Assembly (NCBI GenBank): GCA_030704225.1 | Contig: CP131915.1 | Location: 124,001-188,000 of the forward strand | Source of the DNA: Kosakonia sp. H02 | GTDB taxonomy: Bacteria; Pseudomonadota; Gammaproteobacteria; Enterobacterales; Enterobacteriaceae | Length of the DNA stretch: 64,000 bases | Direction: 5' to 3' | Shown here: one piece after another, positions 35,198 to 43,020 of the stretch | Layout: every line of letters starts with the position of its first letter | Position numbering within the stretch: position 1 is the stretch's first letter | The notes under the pieces: generated by a model | Told to the model about the DNA's origin: nothing | What the model saw: only the letters and a program-made list of their open reading frames with translations | Database searches by the model: none | Translations under genes and position numbers: made by a program

Positions 35198-35307
35198 ATT
35201 TCACCTCATTGTTATCACAAGTTTTTTCAGCATAGTCGGCGAGGGGCATTTGTCGACCACTATCCGGTCTTTGTCTTCCCCCCGTCTCACTGAAAAAGCC
35301 AGCGCCT

Positions 35308-36240
35308 TCACACTTTGCGCAGGTAATCATAAATTTTCTGCGTATCTTCCAGCGCGCATAAACGCGTGCCCTGATTGATGGTGGCGGCACTCCCGGCGGC
35401 GACGCCAAAACGCACCATATCATCAAGTGGCGCATTCTGCGCAAGCTTAAGCGTCATTGCGCCGACCATGCTGTCACCCGCACCGACGGTGCTTTGGCTT
35501 TTCATCGGCGGTGGCACGACCTGCACACAGTTTTGCGCATCAACGGCGAGTGCCCCCTGGGGACCAAGAGAAACCACTACGCGTAACACTTTTCCGCTGC
35601 GGATAAGTTCTTGTGCCGCCAGGCGCACGTCATCCGGCTGGGTTAAATCCCGGCCAACCAGCGCGCTTAACTCCTTCTGATTGGGTTTGACCAGTTCGAT
35701 ATTGCCAATGGCGAGTGCAGCGCTGAGCGCTTCGCCGGAGCTATCGACAATGCAGCGAATGCCTTGTTTTTGTGCGGCGGTAATCAATTGCGTCAGCTTT
35801 TCGACCTGAATGCCCGGCGGGAGGCTCCCGCTGATAACCAGAATGGCGCCGCTTTCAATAGTAAGGACTTTTTCTTCCAGTTGGCGAAACTCATCTTCGC
35901 TTAGGGCGGCGCCAGGCATGACGAAACGGTATTGTTCCCCGCTGGATTCGACATGAACATGCAGATTTTGCCGGGTCCAGTCGGCGGTTTGTACGCTGAC
36001 GGTGGGGACATTTTCATCGGCCAGTAGTGACGTGAGATGTTCCCCGGTTGCGCCGCCAGCCGGGAAAATGGCGGTGGCTTTCCCGCCGAGGTGCGCAATG
36101 GCGCGGGCTACGTTAATGCCGCCACCGCCCGGTTCAAAAACCGGTGAGGTGCAGCGGAGTTTACCTTCAGGATAAATTTGCGGTGTCAATGTCGCGCTAT
36201 CGAGTGAGGGCGCGAGCGTCAGTGTATAAACAGATACCAT
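35308..36240 (-). CDS. pfkB: 6-phosphofructokinase II
   Basis: Minor, ribokinase-family phosphofructokinase converting fructose-6-phosphate to fructose-1,6-bisphosphate. The 310 residues (E. coli 309) contain the PfkB signature EPGGGGINVARAIAHLGG near the N terminus and the second signature with catalytic base D256 in TVGAGDSMVGA; KPNQKE binds ATP in the E. coli enzyme. It is divergent from ydiY, an arrangement shared with E. coli. Confidence 0.97.
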   Translation of the reverse strand: MVSVYTLTLAPSLDSATLTPQIYPEGKLRCTSPVFEPGGGGINVARAIAHLGGKATAIFPAGGATGEHLTSLLADENVPTVSVQTADWTRQNLHVHVESSGEQYRFVMPGAALSEDEFRQLEEKVLTIESGAILVISGSLPPGIQVEKLTQLITAAQKQGIRCIVDSSGEALSAALAIGNIELVKPNQKELSALVGRDLTQPDDVRLAAQELIRSGKVLRVVVSLGPQGALAVDAQNCVQVVPPPMKSQSTVGAGDSMVGAMTLKLAQNAPLDDMVRFGVAAGSAATINQGTRLCALEDTQKIYDYLRKV

Positions 36241-36532
36241 GATGACCTCCTTTTACTCAGCTTGCAGTAAGCCTGGCACCGATTAGGCGCCAGGGAAAGG
36301 AAATAACAGTATGATTTTCAAAATAATATAGGTTTAATCGGCCTCGGTGATTAATAACCGTTTTCTCATTTTTGAGATCTCTCTTATTCAAAAAATCAAA
36401 TAAGATTTCATTGATCTGTTTAAGCGGCCTTTTTATAATTTGTTACCTTTCTTTGGACCGTTGGTCGTTGATCCTAATGAAAGTTTCCGGGACCGTGTTG
36501 GTCTCTTTTTTTGCTGTACGGACTCTAAAAAA

Positions 36533-37288
36533 ATGAAGCTTTTGAAGACAGTACCCGTGCTGGTAATGGCTGCGGGCGTGCTTGCGTCGATGAATGCCGC
36601 CGCAGATGATACCGTTTTTACTGTCATGGATGACCCTTCCACCGCGAAACAACCGTTTGAAGGCAGTGTGAACGGCGGCTATCTCGGTCAGTCCGGCAAC
36701 ACAAAGAGCTCTTCTTTGACTGCCGATTCCACTTTAACCTGGTACGGCGACAACACCGCCTGGTCCTTGTGGGGCAACGCCAGTAATACCTCGTCGAACG
36801 ATGAACGTTCGTCTGAGAAATACGCTGTAGGTGGCCGTAGCCGTTATAACATGACCGACTACGATTATCTGTTTGGCCAGGCGAGCTGGTTGACCGACCG
36901 TTACAATGGTTACCGCGATCGCGACATCCTGACCGCCGGTTATGGTCGCCAGTTCCTGAATGGCCCGGTTCACAGCCTGCGCTTTGAATTCGGTCCGGGT
37001 GTACGTTACGACAAGTACACGAATGGCGACACGGAAACCACCGCGCTGGGCTACGCTTCAGGTACGTATGCATGGCAAGTGACTGATAATACGAAATTCA
37101 CCCAGGGCGTTTCTGTATTTGGCGCGGATGATACTACCGTCAACTCTGAAACCGCACTGAACGTTGCTATTAATGCGCATTTCGCACTTAAGGTCGCTTA
37201 TAACGTCACCTGGAACTCTGAGCCGCCGTCAACCGCGCCAGAGCATACCGATCGCCGTACCTCGGTAACGTTAGGTTATAAAATGTAA
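36533..37288 (+). CDS. ydiY: Outer-membrane protein YdiY (DUF481)
   Basis: Putative outer-membrane beta barrel of 251 residues; the E. coli homologue is reported as acid-inducible, with no known cargo. The ATG at 36533 starts a signal peptide MKLLKTVPVLVMAAGVLASM ending near AAA/DDT. The mature chain has regular Gly and aromatic strands (GSVNGGYLGQSGNTKSSSL, SLRFEFGPGVRYDKY) and ends VTLGYKM. No clear Shine-Dalgarno precedes the ATG. A terminator follows. The 292-base pfkB-ydiY gap holds no other gene. Confidence 0.9.
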   Translation: MKLLKTVPVLVMAAGVLASMNAAADDTVFTVMDDPSTAKQPFEGSVNGGYLGQSGNTKSSSLTADSTLTWYGDNTAWSLWGNASNTSSNDERSSEKYAVGGRSRYNMTDYDYLFGQASWLTDRYNGYRDRDILTAGYGRQFLNGPVHSLRFEFGPGVRYDKYTNGDTETTALGYASGTYAWQVTDNTKFTQGVSVFGADDTTVNSETALNVAINAHFALKVAYNVTWNSEPPSTAPEHTDRRTSVTLGYKM

Positions 37289-37293
37289 TTTGC

Positions 37294-37324
37294 CGGGCCG
37301 GAAATATCGGCCCGCTTTTTTATT
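37294..37324 (+). terminator. Terminator of ydiY
   Basis: A CGGGCC/GGCCCG stem is followed by CTTTTTTATTT, five bases after the ydiY stop. Confidence 0.8.
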
Positions 37325-37549
37325 TGTGAATTCGTGCTATTTTCCCTCGACGACTATTCAGTTTTATTTAAGTAAACAATCCTCTCCTTAATTTCTTCAT
37401 AATTAATTAATGCGTAACACATTCAGTTTATTTGACACGAATGGATAAATAAATTGACTGGGCAAAAGTGTGATCCAGATCTACACTGAATTTATGGGCA
37501 AAAACATCTCGCCCGGCCAGTCAATGATTAATTCAAGTAAGAGAACAAT

Positions 37550-37765
37550 ATGATGAAAACAATCAAAACAGCCGCAGCCGCCGTGGTGCTTTCTGCACTT
37601 TCATTTGGCGCATTCGCTGCACAGCCTGCAACTTCTGCCAGCCAGTCAAACGCTAACATCACGAATATTGAAGCCGGTTCCAACATGGTCACAGTTGCTC
37701 ATTCTCAGGGTTCGAATGACGCTGCGTTCGACGCGCATACACTGGTTGCCGGTGAGTGGGATTAA
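37550..37765 (+). CDS. Small secreted protein of unknown function
   Basis: A 71-residue protein (70 if the second Met at 37553 is used). It has a clear signal peptide, MKTIKTAAAAVVLSALSFG ending AFA/AQP, leaving a mature chain of about 47 residues rich in Ser, Ala and Asn with no cysteine and an acidic end GEWD. AAGAGA precedes the start and a terminator follows, so it looks like a complete one-gene unit. The leader resembles those of the YhcN/BhsA small periplasmic proteins, but the mature part does not show their fold clearly. Not recognised in E. coli at this place. Confidence 0.65.
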   Translation: MMKTIKTAAAAVVLSALSFGAFAAQPATSASQSNANITNIEAGSNMVTVAHSQGSNDAAFDAHTLVAGEWD

Positions 37766-37792
37766 TCTAGTTGCTGTTAAGTTGTTCATTTC

Positions 37793-37820
37793 AAAACCGG
37801 ATCATGTCGTACCGGTTTTT
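37793..37820 (+). terminator. Terminator of the small secreted protein gene
   Basis: AAAACCGG (37793-37800) pairs with CCGGTTTT (37812-37819), followed by TTGTAT. It supports 37550-37765 as a real transcription unit. Confidence 0.7.
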
Positions 37821-37920
37821 GTATAAAAACTTGTGTAAAGCGAATAATACAAATCTTATTCTTTATTGACGAAACGTGCGCTTAATATTGTCCGCGTTGT
37901 TATTCCCTGATTTACAAACG

Positions 37921-39375
37921 TTAACCGCGCAGCAGTGAAAGAATATTTTCAGCCGACTGGTTAGCCACTTTCAGTACCGCATCCTGACTCTGCTGTAATA
38001 TTTGTGCTTTTGCCAGTTTGCTCGTTTCCAGGGCATAATCTGCATCTTCAATGCGGCTTTTTGCCGCCTGGGTGGCGACATTTTGCTGCGCCAGTACCGA
38101 CTTATTCGACTCGAAGCGATTGATATACGCGCCGTACTGCGCCCGATAGCTGCTCACTGTATCCAGCGCTGTATCGAGCTTACCCATGGCACCGTTCGCC
38201 GCCTGCATCGTCAGCAGGTCGGTACTGGTTAATCCCAGCGATTTCAAATCCGACGGCGTGGTTTCCATGGTGATTGATTTGATGTCATCACCGAAACTAG
38301 CGCTTGTGACGACCTCCCATGGCCGGCTCTGTTTGGGCGGTTCCGCTGGCGTAATGGTTGGCTCAGGGAGCGAATCCCAGGTCAGGTTACTGGTAAACGA
38401 ACCGCTCCCCACCACCATCACCACCAGATCTTCCGTCACATTATCGATTTGCAAACGCTCAAGCCGGTTAGAGCCATTGCTGCCGTCGTTATAGGCCGGT
38501 CCTGTCTCGTAACGATCGCCATCACCGCTGTAGCTGATGGTCATGCCGTTGTAACTGAGCGTGGCGCTGCCATTCAGTGACCAGGATGCGCCTCCTTCGA
38601 TAAGCTGTGAATCATCATAGGTTGCCCCGTTTTCGAATCCGTTCGCTCCAGTTAATACCCGGCTGGTCGCTTTCGCGGAATCGGTGATGCCGCGACTACT
38701 CCATGTGTAATCCGGATCGCTGCCATTGATTGGCGTTCCCGCCAGATGTTTACCATCACGGGTGAAAAGCTGAATGTCATCATCCAGACCCAGTGAATCG
38801 ATAGTGATGGCGATATTTTTCGCACCCGCGGGGATATAGGCCAGTGAAACAATGCCTGAGCTAAATGAATAATCGCTACCCTGCACCGGGAATTTCACCT
38901 TCAGCGGTGGAACATCGCCAATCAGCACGGGCGGGAGCTCCGGGGAATCCGTCGCCAATGGATAGCTACCAAAAATTTCCGTACTTTCAGAGATCGACTG
39001 AATGTTGTTAAGAATGCTTTGATATTCGTCCTGAATGCTTTGCCGATCGCTGTCCGTGAGCGTGCTGTTGCCAGATTGAATAGCGAGGCTTTTGGCGCGG
39101 ATCAACAGCTCACCAATAGTATTCAGCGCGCCATCGGCGGTCTGCCCCATACTGATGGCGTCATCAAGCCCGCGGGATACCACGTTATCGGCGCTGGCAT
39201 TTGAGCGCATCCGGTTAGCAATGGCCTGGCCTGCCGCATCGTCTTTTGCGCCATTAATCCTTAAGCCTGATGAAAGACGTTCAATAGATTCTTGCAGCGT
39301 TGACGCTGTTGTCTTTCGGGCCGTCAGGTTGAGCCCCGTCATTTCGTTATAATTGATCGCTTGCATTACCGTCAT
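37921..39375 (-). CDS. Orphan flagellin with atypical central domain
   Basis: A flagellin-family filament protein of about 484 residues. The N-terminal D0/D1 part contains ERLSSGLRINGAKDDAAGQA and AKSLAIQSGN; the C-terminal D1/D0 part contains SRIEDADYALETSKLAKAQI and ends SAENILSLLRG. Between them (about residues 145-350) lies an Asp/Gly/Ser-rich beta domain with IPAGAKNIAITIDSLGLDDD that I do not recognise as a standard flagellin D2/D3. No HExxH is present, so it is not a metallopeptidase flagellin. The start is uncertain (39375 ATG chosen; 39366 also possible). A FliA-type promoter lies about 29 bases upstream. No chaperone, cap or other flagellar gene is nearby. Confidence 0.9.
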   Translation of the reverse strand: MTVMQAINYNEMTGLNLTARKTTASTLQESIERLSSGLRINGAKDDAAGQAIANRMRSNASADNVVSRGLDDAISMGQTADGALNTIGELLIRAKSLAIQSGNSTLTDSDRQSIQDEYQSILNNIQSISESTEIFGSYPLATDSPELPPVLIGDVPPLKVKFPVQGSDYSFSSGIVSLAYIPAGAKNIAITIDSLGLDDDIQLFTRDGKHLAGTPINGSDPDYTWSSRGITDSAKATSRVLTGANGFENGATYDDSQLIEGGASWSLNGSATLSYNGMTISYSGDGDRYETGPAYNDGSNGSNRLERLQIDNVTEDLVVMVVGSGSFTSNLTWDSLPEPTITPAEPPKQSRPWEVVTSASFGDDIKSITMETTPSDLKSLGLTSTDLLTMQAANGAMGKLDTALDTVSSYRAQYGAYINRFESNKSVLAQQNVATQAAKSRIEDADYALETSKLAKAQILQQSQDAVLKVANQSAENILSLLRG

Positions 39376-39403
39376 TAATTCACTCAAGCCATGAATGTGT
39401 CAT

Positions 39404-39431
39404 TAATCGGCAGCCCAGGCGGTTAACTTTA
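39404..39431 (-). promoter_or_regulatory. FliA (sigma-28) type promoter of the orphan flagellin
   Basis: On the minus strand TAAAGTTA is followed after 12 bases by GCCGATTA, against the class 3 flagellar consensus TAAAGTTT-N11-GCCGATAA: 14 of 16 element bases match, with one extra spacer base. The distance to the flagellin start fits a short leader. Confidence 0.75.
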
Positions 39432-39602
39432 AGGCAAATTGATTGAAAAATTTAACTTTGTGCAAATGACCGGAAAGGGAGGCGCTTTCACAATAAGGTT
39501 GTAATCAGGCTAACATGTGAAAGCATTGCGGCCGGAATGGCTTTATCAGAAGTTTGTCTTAAAGAAAGTTTTCTTATTAAAACAACAACAAACGGAGGGG
39601 TG

Positions 39603-39815
39603 ATGGGGAAGCATAAAGATGATGAGCTTTATAAGGAAATGTGCCGGGTTGTGGGGAAAGTGGTGCTGGAAATGCGCGATCTTGGACAAGAGCCTAAGCA
39701 CATTGTAATTGCTGGTGTGGTCAGGACAATGCTGGCTAATCAAAAGATCACACGTTCAGCCTTGACCCATGACGCCATGGAAGAGGTCATTCGGGCGCTG
39801 GGTTTCAATACCTGA
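39603..39815 (+). CDS. fumD: FumD (YdhZ)-like small protein
   Basis: A 70-residue protein closely resembling E. coli YdhZ, annotated as fumarase D. It contains DDELYKEMCRVVGKVVLEMR and LGQEPKHIVIAGVVRTMLAN. The ATG at 39603 follows GGAGGGG; a longer in-frame start at 39537 lacks support. No catalytic motif of class I or II fumarases is visible, so the fumarase label rests on E. coli literature only. It is divergent from the flagellin and convergent with a tiny membrane-peptide gene. The identification is from memory of the family. Confidence 0.75.
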   Translation: MGKHKDDELYKEMCRVVGKVVLEMRDLGQEPKHIVIAGVVRTMLANQKITRSALTHDAMEEVIRALGFNT

Positions 39816-39824
39816 TTTAAAGAC

Positions 39825-39850
39825 AAAAAAGGCACGCAGGGTGCGTGCCT
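39825..39850 (-). terminator. Minus-strand terminator after the 40-residue membrane peptide
   Basis: AGGCACGCA (39830-39838) pairs with TGCGTGCCT (39842-39850) around a GGG loop. A six-base T-run follows only on the minus strand, so it ends a leftward transcript coming from beyond 39867. Confidence 0.8.
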
Positions 39851-39866
39851 TGTGGGGGAGAACGTT

Positions 39867-39989
39867 TCAGCGTCGTTTCTTAGGACGGCTGGGGAGGGTT
39901 CTTGATGACTTTATGCTGTGGTGTTTATAAAACGAAAAAATAGCAATTGCGATGAGCGCAATAATAACTAAGAGATAAACTATTACCAT
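39867..39989 (-). CDS. Candidate 40-residue single-span membrane peptide
   Basis: ATG at 39989 to TGA at 39867 encodes a peptide beginning MVIVYLLVIIALIAIAIFSF, a complete hydrophobic span, then KHHSIKSSR and a strongly basic end PSRPKKRR. That is the layout of an inner-membrane microprotein with a cytoplasmic basic tail. A directional terminator starts 17 bases after the stop. No good Shine-Dalgarno is visible before the ATG, which lowers certainty. I do not recognise it by name. Confidence 0.55.
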   Translation of the reverse strand: MVIVYLLVIIALIAIAIFSFYKHHSIKSSRTLPSRPKKRR

Positions 39990-40190
39990 GCTTTATCAGT
40001 AAGTTAGGTGTTAAAGGGTAGCCAACTAGAATACCTGGAGCATATCTGTGTCAAGGCAGTATTGGAAATTAGGATTAAACTCAGATTTTTCGCCGCTTTT
40101 GAAGCCCTTTTTAGCAACCATTTTTCGGGCTTGCTGCGTCGAACATGATTGACCTTCATCACACTAATTCTTTCAACCCTCCGTGCAAAT
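39990..40190. other. Gap left of the gtr element, no gene seen
   Basis: About 200 bases between the microprotein start and the diverged thrS-like leader. CATGATT at 40144-40150 has a counterpart at 43502-43508, so the duplication of the thrS upstream region may begin here. Any promoter for the microprotein should also lie here, but I could not place it. Confidence 0.4.
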
Positions 40191-40317
40191 GTGTACTATT
40201 GCCCGGTACATAACAGTGGCGGGTAAGGGTACGTTGTGGTCAAAAAAGCACAGTGCATATTCCGCAGAGTGAAGCGAGAAAACTTATCTTAACTGCTGTT
40301 ATATCTTTAAAATCTCA
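40191..40317 (+). promoter_or_regulatory. Diverged second copy of the thrS promoter and leader
   Basis: GTGTACTATTG (40191-40201), GCAGAGTGAAGC (40264-40275) and TTAAAATCT occur here in the same order and nearly the same spacing as at 43539, 43616 and 43655 in front of thrS; each is followed by the same 22-base core. Between these anchors the two copies differ at many bases. The -10-like TACTAT would now drive the truncated tail-protein frame rather than thrS. Confidence 0.75.
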
Positions 40318-40339
40318 TTTTGTATGTGCTCTTTCGTGG
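40318..40339 (+). repeat. Left 22-base direct repeat (attL-like)
   Basis: Identical to 43670-43691 over 22 bases, running from TTTTGTATG to CTCTTTCGTGG. Bases just outside differ (A versus T before, A versus G after). The two copies bound the gtr element, as attachment sites of an integrated phage do. Confidence 0.85.
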
Positions 40340-40622
40340 AGAGGTTGATCTGCGTCGATTGGGGGCGCCAGCTGGTGTTGTTGCATTTCAAATTACCCTT
40401 GCGGATATTTGCTCAATCCAAATTGCTGAACTCCGTGTAACCAAAACTTCTGAGGCTCCTCAGGTTTCTGGCACTTATTACGGAACTGCCGCTCCTTCTT
40501 TCGGATTTTTTAAAGGGGGGGATGTTGTTAAGAATGCTGGCCCTGCCGTGGGATCTCCAAAAGGTTGGGTATGCACAGCTTCAGGTGTGCCTGGGACGTG
40601 GGTATCAGAAGGTAACCTATAA
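40320..40622 (+). pseudogene. C-terminal fragment of a phage tail-spike/fibre-like protein
   Basis: The frame encodes 100 residues if read from a TTG inside the left repeat. Its first dozen codons come from the attachment site, so the real gene has lost its start. The remainder ends GYY-like and GTAAPSF..., then GSPKGWVCTASGVPGTWVSE, a closing pattern common at the C termini of phage tail-spike and fibre proteins. In P22-type prophages the tail-spike gene neighbours gtrABC on the side away from gtrA, which fits. Frame and length are seen directly; the phage origin is inference. Confidence 0.6.
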
Positions 40623-40648
40623 AGTTGCGCCACGGATGGCGCTTTACC

Positions 40649-42103
40649 TTAATCCCTTCCAGGAAGCCTGCCAAGCCTTACTATCAACACCCCATCTTTG
40701 AGTTGTACTGAATCGTCATGAGGCCATTGAGGATGATTGACAGCATAACCCCTAAATTTATTTACATCTTTAGGAGCGATCATTTTCAGATCGGCAATTC
40801 CTTCTGCCCTCAAAAATTCATGAATGCGTTTATTAACCCCACCATTCCACGAAAATATTGTCCCCCCAAAAGTATCTGAATTATCAATTTTCCATGTCTT
40901 AACGGTATAGTATCCTCCATAAAAATATACAGGAGTTTTAGATGGGGAAAAATCAGGGTATTTATTATAAATAGATTGCATTATAAATCTTGCATTATTT
41001 GAATCTGACTTATAAGCCATCATGTCGCTATAAAATAGCTTGCTTGAGTTGGCGCATCCGATTGCCAGAGCGATAGCGGCAACACCAATTTTTACGGCAT
41101 TGCTATGGATATCCATTAGAGATAGTGTGATTATGACGGAAAAAGACACACTCAATCCAAGCATAGTCCTTGGTGGTAGGTTTGAGCAAAGAGCCGCTAT
41201 CATTATCATTGGTGATATTAATAACAAGGCAGGCAGGAGTAAGTTAGAGGTCGTAATTTGCCTTCTCATGAATAATTTTGCAACAACTACACCATAAGCG
41301 AGCATAGTGGTGGAATAAATTTTGAGCCCAAAATATGATCGCCCATTAAAATAACTTATAACGTACTCAATATCTTGAACAATAGAGTTATTGATATCAG
41401 AAAAATCCCAGCCGACCTTGTTTTGTAAGTAAGTGGAAGAAAGGCCTAATTTACTTTGTATATAACCATTGAGACAGTAATAAATTATTGTGGCTGTTGC
41501 CGCTATAGCCCCGAACCTTATAAGGTTCATTAGATTGTCTGCGATTGTATATCTCGCCCTTATGTTTTCAGTCGTAATATATGCAATGTATATTACTATC
41601 GGGAGTATAGCGAAAGACTGATAGACACTTATTGATAATGTGTACAGAACTACAGCTATGAACGTTCTAAATGATAAGATACGTTGCTTACCTTTCAGGA
41701 AATAATGAACAGCCAAAGTACTCGCTACAAGGGCTATAGAAACAGTGTCGCTTTGATTGGAAAATTCTAACTGATATGCGAACTGAGGTAAGCTTATATA
41801 CAATACTGCTAGTATTGATGCGTTAAAAGTATCAAGCTTTAGCAATCTTGCAGTTAGGAAGGCTGCTAAAGATAGAGCTGCCAAAGATAGTAAGGTTGTG
41901 AAAAATGGGACGTATGGCTCAGGGAGAATGAATACCTTTAAAAATGCATGACCCCATCTACCTAAAGAAATTGTATTATTGAAGTTATCGCTAAACTCCT
42001 CGTCAACTGACATGGTGAAATTAGTTAATTCGTAGCCATATACAATAAGTGAGCTAAACAGCGCACTTAAATAAATGATAATGCTATTTTTATACTTATT
42101 CAC
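40649..42103 (-). CDS. Serotype-specific O-antigen glucosyltransferase (GtrII/GtrC type)
   Basis: A 484-residue polytopic inner-membrane protein with about ten hydrophobic segments and a C-terminal periplasmic domain (from about residue 375). It fits the glucosyl-transferase II family that adds glucose from undecaprenyl-phosphate-glucose to O-antigen. A short acidic periplasmic loop after the first span (SVDEEFSDNF) holds the expected catalytic acids. Base composition is clearly more AT-rich than the flanking core genes, a sign of transfer. Its start overlaps the end of gtrB by eight bases. Linkage specificity cannot be predicted from sequence alone. Confidence 0.85.
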   Translation of the reverse strand: MNKYKNSIIIYLSALFSSLIVYGYELTNFTMSVDEEFSDNFNNTISLGRWGHAFLKVFILPEPYVPFFTTLLSLAALSLAAFLTARLLKLDTFNASILAVLYISLPQFAYQLEFSNQSDTVSIALVASTLAVHYFLKGKQRILSFRTFIAVVLYTLSISVYQSFAILPIVIYIAYITTENIRARYTIADNLMNLIRFGAIAATATIIYYCLNGYIQSKLGLSSTYLQNKVGWDFSDINNSIVQDIEYVISYFNGRSYFGLKIYSTTMLAYGVVVAKLFMRRQITTSNLLLPALLLISPMIMIAALCSNLPPRTMLGLSVSFSVIITLSLMDIHSNAVKIGVAAIALAIGCANSSKLFYSDMMAYKSDSNNARFIMQSIYNKYPDFSPSKTPVYFYGGYYTVKTWKIDNSDTFGGTIFSWNGGVNKRIHEFLRAEGIADLKMIAPKDVNKFRGYAVNHPQWPHDDSVQLKDGVLIVRLGRLPGRD

Positions 42104-43019
42104 TTTTCGAACCCTTTAAGATATAACGAGGACGCTGTTTAACCTCTACATAAATTCTGCCGATATACTCGCCGAGAACGCCAATTCCTATTAACTGAAT
42201 GCCACCAAGGAACAGTATTGAAACCAAGAGAGAAGGGTAACCGCGAACTGCATTACCAAACACTATCGTGTCGAAAATCATCCATGCTCCGTACAGGAAG
42301 GAAATGCCTGCGACGAAAAGTCCAATATAGGTCCACATGCGTAACGGAAATGTAGAGAAGCTGGTGATCCCCTCAAGTGCTAGGTTCCATAGCTTCCAGC
42401 CGTTGAATTTGGATTTTCCAGCTACCCGTTCTGCGCGGGCATACTCAACGACGTCAGTGCGTCCACCGACCCAACTTAAAACCCCTTTCATGAACAGGTT
42501 TCGCTCAGGCATCAGCTTGATATTTTCGACCACTTCCCGCGACATCAGGCGGAAGTCACCAACGTTTTCCTCAATTTGCGGATTACTGATTTTGTTATGC
42601 AGCTTATAGAACCATTCCGCTGTCTTGCGCTTCAGGCGCCGGTCCGTAGAGCGATCAGTGCGCTTGGCAAGCACAATATCCGCGCCATCCTGCCATTTGC
42701 GGATCAGGTGCGGGATAACTTCAATGGGGTCCTGCAAATCGACGTCAACAGGGATTACAGCGTCACCACTGGCGTAGTCAAGACCGGCAAACAGCGCGGA
42801 CTCCTTGCCGAAATTTCGTGTGAACGAGAGGGGAACGACAAGGGGATCGGAAACAGCCAGAGCATTAACAATTGACTCGGTGGCATCTTTGCTACCGTCG
42901 TTTATGAAGATGATTTCAACTTCATGATCCCTTAATTCTTCGAACTCCCTCACCGTTTTATAAAAAACGGGTATCGCGTCCTCTTCATTGAAGACCGGCA
43001 CGACCAGAGATATTTTCAT
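42096..43019 (-). CDS. gtrB: Bactoprenol glucosyl transferase GtrB
   Basis: GT2-family enzyme moving glucose from UDP-glucose to undecaprenyl phosphate at the cytoplasmic face. The start MKISLVVPVFNEED at 43019 gives 307 residues and lies one base after the gtrA stop. The GT-A core shows FINDGSKD (about 38-45), VDVDLQDP with D92/D94, and RNLFMKGVLSWVG; two C-terminal membrane helices follow (WTYIGLFVAGISFLYGAWM and LLVSILFLGGIQLIGIGVL). Sequence is close to the P22 and Shigella phage GtrB group. Confidence 0.95.
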   Translation of the reverse strand: MKISLVVPVFNEEDAIPVFYKTVREFEELRDHEVEIIFINDGSKDATESIVNALAVSDPLVVPLSFTRNFGKESALFAGLDYASGDAVIPVDVDLQDPIEVIPHLIRKWQDGADIVLAKRTDRSTDRRLKRKTAEWFYKLHNKISNPQIEENVGDFRLMSREVVENIKLMPERNLFMKGVLSWVGGRTDVVEYARAERVAGKSKFNGWKLWNLALEGITSFSTFPLRMWTYIGLFVAGISFLYGAWMIFDTIVFGNAVRGYPSLLVSILFLGGIQLIGIGVLGEYIGRIYVEVKQRPRYILKGSKSE

Positions 43020-43020
43020 T

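Noticed and set aside
40320..40622. The 100-codon frame as a complete functional gene
   Set aside because: Its apparent start is a TTG inside the attachment-site repeat shared with the thrS leader, so the frame is a chance fusion to a truncated tail protein.
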